DNA of 60,596 bases. It comes from Desulfovulcanus ferrireducens. GTDB lineage: Bacteria > Desulfobacterota > Desulfovibrionia > Desulfovibrionales > Desulfonatronovibrionaceae. The stretch covers positions 1 to 60,596 of the forward strand of contig NZ_JAGUQP010000019.1 in the NCBI RefSeq assembly GCF_018704065.1, written 5' to 3'. Position numbers and translations under genes: made by a program. The notes under the pieces were generated by a model. That model saw only the letters and a list, made by a program, of their open reading frames with translations, was not told the DNA's origin and ran no database searches. Shown here piece after piece: positions 56,778-60,596 of the stretch. Every line of letters begins with the position of its first letter. The stretch's first letter is position 1.

Positions 56778-56846
56778 TTATAGAGTCTCTGCCCAAACCT
56801 TACTTAATCTGGTAGTCAAAATGGTGTTTGGCCACAGACTCTATAA
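56778..56846. repeat. Family A deletion remnant retaining both ends
   Basis: 69 bp with TTATAGAGTCTCTGCCCAAACC at the left and, reversed, TTATAGAGTCTGTGGCCAAAC at the right. The interior is reduced to about 25 bases. The right half, with TCTGGTAGTCAAAATGG, is repeated in inverted form at 58988-59022. Confidence 0.78.
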
Positions 56847-56905
56847 CACGGAGATTGTTGCCAGGCCTTCTTGAACCCGCAACAGGTTATCGTGACCTTG
56901 GTTGG

Positions 56906-57475
56906 TTAGCTATCATTGTCCGTTTTATTAGGAAGTTTCCACGCAAATATAAAAAATATTAGTGAAATAGCCAGAGCAACAATTACTCCTGGAACACTTT
57001 CAATTAACGATATGAATGACGGGTTACCTGTCGCAGCAAGCGTTGCTTTCCCTCCTGCTATTTTTTGCATTAAAAAAGTGTTTTTTAATCCTGCGAAAAC
57101 GAGCATATAAACAAAGGCTCCGAATAGTCCTCCGACTACAAAGTACCTTGCGTCCTTTCTTCCATCCCCTAAACCAGCAAGGCCGGTACCAGGGCAATAC
57201 CCAGCGATCGCAAAACCAAGACCAAGAATACCACCGCCAATTATGACGCCCCAGTAGCTGGACTTAACTGACAGGTGAGTGGGATCAATGATACCGAGTG
57301 TTAGTCCCAAAAAAAGGAGAGCACTGCTGAGCGAGATGCCCCATATAATTGTTTTCATTAGATGAAAATCTTTCAACCTCAGCATATTAATGATATTTTG
57401 TGGGTTGGCTGCACCAATTCGATGTAGTACAAAACCAAATAGTGTACCAAGTATTATTGCAAGTAATATATCCAT
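56906..57475 (-). CDS. YeeE/YedE-family transporter half (sulfur-compound transport), downstream gene
   Basis: 189 residues from ATG 57475 (GGAGGTATTT just before it; an upstream in-frame start is less likely). There are four or five membrane helices and the signature Cys motif GYCPGTGLAGLGDGR. The family (DUF395; YeeE is a thiosulfate permease) moves sulfur compounds through Cys relays. It follows its paralogue by 12 bases on the minus strand, and the two small proteins should together form one transporter. Confidence 0.82.
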   Translation of the reverse strand: MDILLAIILGTLFGFVLHRIGAANPQNIINMLRLKDFHLMKTIIWGISLSSALLFLGLTLGIIDPTHLSVKSSYWGVIIGGGILGLGFAIAGYCPGTGLAGLGDGRKDARYFVVGGLFGAFVYMLVFAGLKNTFLMQKIAGGKATLAATGNPSFISLIESVPGVIVALAISLIFFIFAWKLPNKTDNDS

Positions 57476-57487
57476 AAATACCTCCAT

Positions 57488-58054
57488 TTATTTGCGGCCA
57501 TACATTAAGATTGCCAGTGGAATTGCTGTTGCGAAAGCGCCTAACGTGAAAAGATAACCGCTCAAGGAAGTCTGCATCATCCCGCTCATCATATGTCCAC
57601 TGGTACAGCCCCCTGCCAACCTTGCTCCAAATAAAACTAGAAATCCACCGATAAAAGAAACCAAGTAACGTTTATAAATACATGAACCAAATCTCTGGCG
57701 CCAAACTTCAGGCGCCTGCCGATCCTTTTCGGTTGCTTTAGGCCCCTTGGTTTTAGCCGAAAGAAAAGAGCCTAGAATTATACCAAATACAAAAATATAG
57801 CTATAGTTAAGTGGATTGGCTATATTCTTCGCATACTTTCCTCCGCTTTTATTCAAATATGCGTTGGTACTTGAGTAACCAGTCTTGGTTTTGGGATTTA
57901 CTTGAACAAGATCATCGGAAAATAAATTCCATATGATGCCATCAAAGATAACGAATTGCGTTGATACTCCAATTGGTTTTACTAGCCACACTGCGACTAG
58001 AAACACTAGGGCAAGTGCAATTCCTCCTCGAAACCAATTTAATTGTCCAGACAT
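57488..58054 (-). CDS. YeeE/YedE-family transporter half, upstream gene
   Basis: 188 residues from ATG 58054 (AAGGAGTTAGGAATT before it). There are four membrane helices. The conserved motif GARLAGGCTSGHMMSGM carries the transport Cys. A soluble-loop region at about 50-75 (KTKTGYSSTNAYLNK) is unusually hydrophilic. It probably heterodimerises with the next gene product to import thiosulfate or another reduced sulfur species, a sensible substrate for a sulfate reducer. Confidence 0.82.
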   Translation of the reverse strand: MSGQLNWFRGGIALALVFLVAVWLVKPIGVSTQFVIFDGIIWNLFSDDLVQVNPKTKTGYSSTNAYLNKSGGKYAKNIANPLNYSYIFVFGIILGSFLSAKTKGPKATEKDRQAPEVWRQRFGSCIYKRYLVSFIGGFLVLFGARLAGGCTSGHMMSGMMQTSLSGYLFTLGAFATAIPLAILMYGRK

Positions 58055-58661
58055 AATTCCTAACTCCTTGCGGTTTAGGCTGACCACTTAAGGACAGCTA
58101 GTGGAAAGCTCGGCAGCCCCACAATGCGGGACTATGAGCTTTGAAAAAAAACTATAGGCAGGGTTTACAGCGCGGACTGCTCGGAAAACGTTCGCTGCGC
58201 ATTTGCCGTTTTGCCGTACCGCCTTGTTGGCCATTTATTATTTTATTTCAGTTGAAAGATAAAAATAAGGTTACCAAGAAAATTGAATAATGTTGAGTAC
58301 GTTGTGAACAAACTATGTTGGACTAAATAAATTACAAACTAGAGGTCGCGAAAAATTTGAACAAGAGGAGAGTGAGCCGTACCAGATAGAAGTATTATAA
58401 ATTATAATAATTCTCAATGTTAGAAATATATACATATATATAGAATTAATAAATTTAATGTCAACATAAAAAAATATGATTTATTTCTTTTTTTTTCTTA
58501 ACAACGTGGAGTCTTTTTCAATTAATTATATCTCTAATAATTTTTTATGGGTTGACGACTTTCTGAAACTTGTAACGAATTTTCAATCTCATATGCACCC
58601 GAACCTTACTTGCCCCTCAAATCTTCCGCGGTCTTAAAGAAATGGCTCGCATTTGGCTCGC
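58055..58661. other. Gene-free AT-rich gap before tRNA-Thr
   Basis: About 600 bases without a supportable gene. The segment 58080-58240 has several GC-rich inverted words (GCAGCCCCACAATGC; GTTCGCTGCGCATTTGCCG), and the rest is AT-rich (TATACATATATATAGA). No tRNA-linked attachment site or integrase is visible. Confidence 0.45.
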
Positions 58662-58699
58662 AAACTGCCTGCATATTGCAGGCAGTTTTGACTTTTTTT
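58662..58699 (+). terminator. Rho-independent terminator upstream of tRNA-Thr
   Basis: AAACTGCCTGCA pairs with TGCAGGCAGTTT with a three-base loop, followed by TGACTTTTTTT. It isolates the tRNA-Thr promoter, but no + strand gene ends just before it. Confidence 0.75.
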
Positions 58700-58728
58700 G
58701 ACAATTTTTGACTATCACAAAAAAGCTC

Positions 58729-58756
58729 TTGACCTGGCATTAACCCTTGATATACA
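58729..58756 (+). promoter_or_regulatory. Sigma70-type promoter of tRNA-Thr
   Basis: TTGACC, 16-base spacer, TATACA, ending 17 bases before the tRNA 5-prime end. Confidence 0.7.
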
Positions 58757-58773
58757 AGGCTTCTCAGCAGTTA

Positions 58774-58849
58774 GCCGGGATAGCTCAGTTGGTAGAGCAG
58801 CTGATTCGTAATCAGCAGGCCGTGGGTTCAAGTCCCATTCCCGGCTCCA
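58774..58849 (+). tRNA. tRNA-Thr (CGT)
   Basis: A 76-nt cloverleaf. Acceptor GCCGGGA/TCCCGGC, D arm AGCTCAGTTGGTAGAGC, anticodon stem CTGAT/ATCAG with loop TCGTA centred on anticodon CGT, T arm GTGGGTTCAAGTCCCAT; CCA encoded. Confidence 0.95.
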
Positions 58850-58858
58850 TAGAATTCA

Positions 58859-58892
58859 AGGGCTTATGGTAAAACGCCATAAGCCCTTTTTA
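58859..58892 (+). terminator. Terminator of tRNA-Thr
   Basis: AGGGCTTATGG pairs with CCATAAGCCCT, followed by a T-rich run, ten bases after the tRNA. Confidence 0.88.
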
Positions 58893-58987
58893 TTTTGTGG
58901 CATTTGGATATAACAAAATATAACACTAACCAATAACTAACATTAGGGCCAAACCTAGTTTTATGATATAGCCAGACAAGCCATAAA

Positions 58988-59075
58988 AGAGTCTGTGGTC
59001 AAATCTCATTTTGACTACCAGATTAGAAATATTGGTTTCTTGAACGCATTGCAAAGGGCTGAGTAACCCTGCACC
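58988..59075. repeat. Family A terminal remnant, inverted with respect to 56804-56843
   Basis: AGAGTCTGTGGTCAAATC followed by TTTTGACTACCAGATT. The latter is the reverse complement of a segment in the remnant at 56778-56846. Degraded A interior follows (GAAATATTGGTTTCTTG, GGGCTGAGTAACCC). Confidence 0.72.
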
Positions 59076-59290
59076 ACTATTATATCTCCAAGGCTTTGTC
59101 CAAGTTGAATTTTTCTTCGGTCACGGCCGTAGGTTTCGATGGGACATCTTCAAAAAAGATACACAACTATGTGGCCGTTTTTTATTGACCTTGACCGAAA
59201 AGATAGGCCGGTCTTTTTCGCTACTCCAGGCAAGGGCAAAGAATGTTTGAAACGATTCAGCAATCAACTGATTTTTTAGGGAAAAAAGGT

Positions 59291-60220
59291 ATGAAAGCTA
59301 TTCTTTCTGTCAGCAGGAGGACAGATATTCCGGCCTTCTATACAGAATGGTTTCTTAACAGATTAAAGGCTGGATATGTGTGTATAAGACATCCATATAC
59401 AAGAAAGTGGAGAAAAGTGTCATTAAAACCAGAAGATCTTGGCGTAATTGTTTTTTGGTCTAAGAATTATTCTCCTCTTTTGAAACAAATAGAAAAAGTA
59501 GAAAAAAGAATTTCTAATTTATTTTTTCATTTTACAATCACAGGCAATGCAGCTCTTGAACTCAATGTGCCATCTTATACAGAGACGGTTAAAGATTTTA
59601 TTTTTATTTCTAAGAGATATTCAGCTAGACATATTATTTGGCGTTTCGATCCTATATGTATTACTGATAAACTATCATTTAGTTATTATGAAGACAAATT
59701 TATAAAATGCGCAGAGCAATTACAAGGATATACTCAGACATGTTATATCAGTTTTGTAAATTTATACAAAAAGGTTTTTACAAATTTTAAAAAGTATACA
59801 GGCCAAAAAATTGTTGAAGTTAATTTAGCTGAAAAAAGAGAATTTGTTTATAAGTTGGCTAACATAGCTGAAAAATACAATATAAGGCTATATACTTGTT
59901 GTAATGACTGTCTTTTGTGTAAAAATGTTCATAAGGGAAGTTGTATTAATGGTTATTATCTGGCAAGGCTTTTTCAATTGCCATTGGAAGTAAAGTCTGC
60001 AGCAACCAGAAAAGAATGTGCTTGCGCTAAGAGTGTTGATATTGGATCTTATGATACTTGTATTCATGGCTGTCTCTATTGTTATGCAAATACTAATAAA
60101 GAAAAGGCTGAGAGTTTTTATAAAAATTTTTCTCCAGACTGGAATTCATTGGAAGGAATTGTAAATTTGAAGGAGATAAAGGAGAAATCCTATGTCGTCC
60201 ATCGCGCTACCTTGTTATAA
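59291..60220 (+). CDS. DUF1848 protein (radical-SAM-like, Fe-S)
   Basis: 309 residues from ATG 59291 (GGGAAAAAAGGT before it; the ATG at 59243 adds 16 residues that do not fit the family start). The N-terminus KAILSVSRRTDIPAFYTEWF and the VIVFWSKNYSPLL and WRFDPICIT motifs are typical of DUF1848. A C-terminal Cys-rich part includes CCNDCLLC and CACAKSVDIG with CIHGCLYCYANT, so it is expected to bind an Fe-S cluster. The family function is unknown. It stands alone after tRNA-Thr and a repeat remnant. Confidence 0.8.
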   Translation: MKAILSVSRRTDIPAFYTEWFLNRLKAGYVCIRHPYTRKWRKVSLKPEDLGVIVFWSKNYSPLLKQIEKVEKRISNLFFHFTITGNAALELNVPSYTETVKDFIFISKRYSARHIIWRFDPICITDKLSFSYYEDKFIKCAEQLQGYTQTCYISFVNLYKKVFTNFKKYTGQKIVEVNLAEKREFVYKLANIAEKYNIRLYTCCNDCLLCKNVHKGSCINGYYLARLFQLPLEVKSAATRKECACAKSVDIGSYDTCIHGCLYCYANTNKEKAESFYKNFSPDWNSLEGIVNLKEIKEKSYVVHRATLL

Positions 60221-60242
60221 GATAAAAGAGTTCTTGGATTGA

Positions 60243-60372
60243 GGATGCGCCTGCAAAAAATCGCTTTTTGCAGGCAATGTTGAATTTTGGATTATGAATG
60301 TTGAATTATTTAAACGGGTCACAGGATATCTTTTGCTAAAATTGTAAATTTTTTAATTTTTACAGTTGCATC
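60243..60372. repeat. Small TIR element, family C copy 2, with 5-bp direct repeats
   Basis: 130 bp. Left end GGATGCGCCTGCAAAAA forms a hairpin with TTTTTGCAGGC; right end, reversed, GATGCAACTGTAAAAAT. It is flanked on both sides by ATTGA, a probable target duplication. It is related to 16299-16431. The last 224 bases of the window are AT-rich with no gene I can support. Confidence 0.8.
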
Positions 60373-60596
60373 ATTGAGATTATAATAAAATTTTAGAAGA
60401 TTGGTTTATAAGTGCTATTAATATATCAGATTTAGAGGAATGTAAGACAAAACGATAAAGGACTGCATGAAGGCAACAGGCGAAAAGGGTGCCAAGAGTA
60501 CAAACTGTTTAAGTGACGGCACTAGTGTCCGGTTAAAAATATTTCAATAAAGGCAATAAGTTAGGCGATTTGTTTCGTTGTTCATTTTGTTCATGT

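Noticed and set aside
58080-58240. GC-rich inverted words suggestive of an integron attC site or a tRNA-linked attachment site
   Set aside because: No GTTRRRY core, no integrase and no direct repeat of the tRNA-Thr 3-prime end found.

Overview
This window is AT-rich chromosomal DNA that looks like a sulfate-reducing member of the Desulfovibrionales (Desulfohalobiaceae/Desulfonauticus-like). The call rests on a tetrahaem cytochrome c3 with TmcB/TmcC/TmcD-type partners, a Ni-Fe-S CO dehydrogenase with CooC, the LL-diaminopimelate aminotransferase (DapL) lysine route, a complete Tol-Pal system, a TrpB2-type enzyme and many c-di-GMP/two-component proteins. No rRNA operon, CRISPR array, prophage or complete insertion sequence is visible.

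Layout. 0.4-2.5 kb: M23 peptidase, TtcA-like thiolase and a divergent 2[4Fe-4S] ferredoxin. 3.0-7.5 kb: ABC exporter cluster of gliding type (ATPase, permease, GldG-like, DUF4340). 7.5-13.6 kb: rpoZ, dnaJ, moaC, hisHF, nth, tgt and tRNA-His. 13.7-25.3 kb: dapL, a DMT permease, an RNA m5U methyltransferase, a polyamine trio (pyruvoyl arginine decarboxylase, agmatinase, deoxyhypusine-synthase-like), a SPOR protein, argS, fabD, rsmG and tRNA-Leu. 25.4-34.5 kb: six consecutive signalling proteins (GGDEF, HD-GYP, PAS kinase, HDOD, degenerate HD-GYP, hybrid kinase). 34.8-39.4 kb: SDR, orf93, TrpB2, PHP hydrolase, sirtuin. 39.9-43.8 kb: tolQRAB-pal. 44.3-53.8 kb: a PAS-LytTR regulator resembling the haem CO sensor RcoM, then cooS, cooC, tmcD, tmcC, tmcB, tmcA and, past a strong terminator, a NapH-like ferredoxin membrane protein. 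54.3-56.7 kb: hypA, hypB and a PAS-sigma54 activator. 56.9-60.2 kb: two YeeE/YedE half-transporters, tRNA-Thr and a DUF1848 protein.

How it fits together. The main system is the CO module. A candidate CO sensor sits directly before CO dehydrogenase and its maturation ATPase, and all four Tmc subunits follow on the same strand in the order D-C-B-A. This suggests, but does not prove, that CO-derived electrons are exchanged with the periplasmic cytochrome c3 pool through Tmc. The nickel-insertion genes hypAB lie just downstream. No cooA, cooF or Coo hydrogenase genes are visible here.

The other striking property is a population of non-coding, MITE-like elements with terminal inverted repeats. 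There are at least five families (called A to E here); some are nested in each other, and several have 5-bp direct repeats at their ends. They fill most of the long intergenic gaps. One end forms the last codons and stop of the ferredoxin gene, one element separates the putative CO sensor from cooS, and an inverted pair of remnants flanks the YeeE/YedE and tRNA-Thr segment. All functional statements come from motif recognition by eye; no database search was run.
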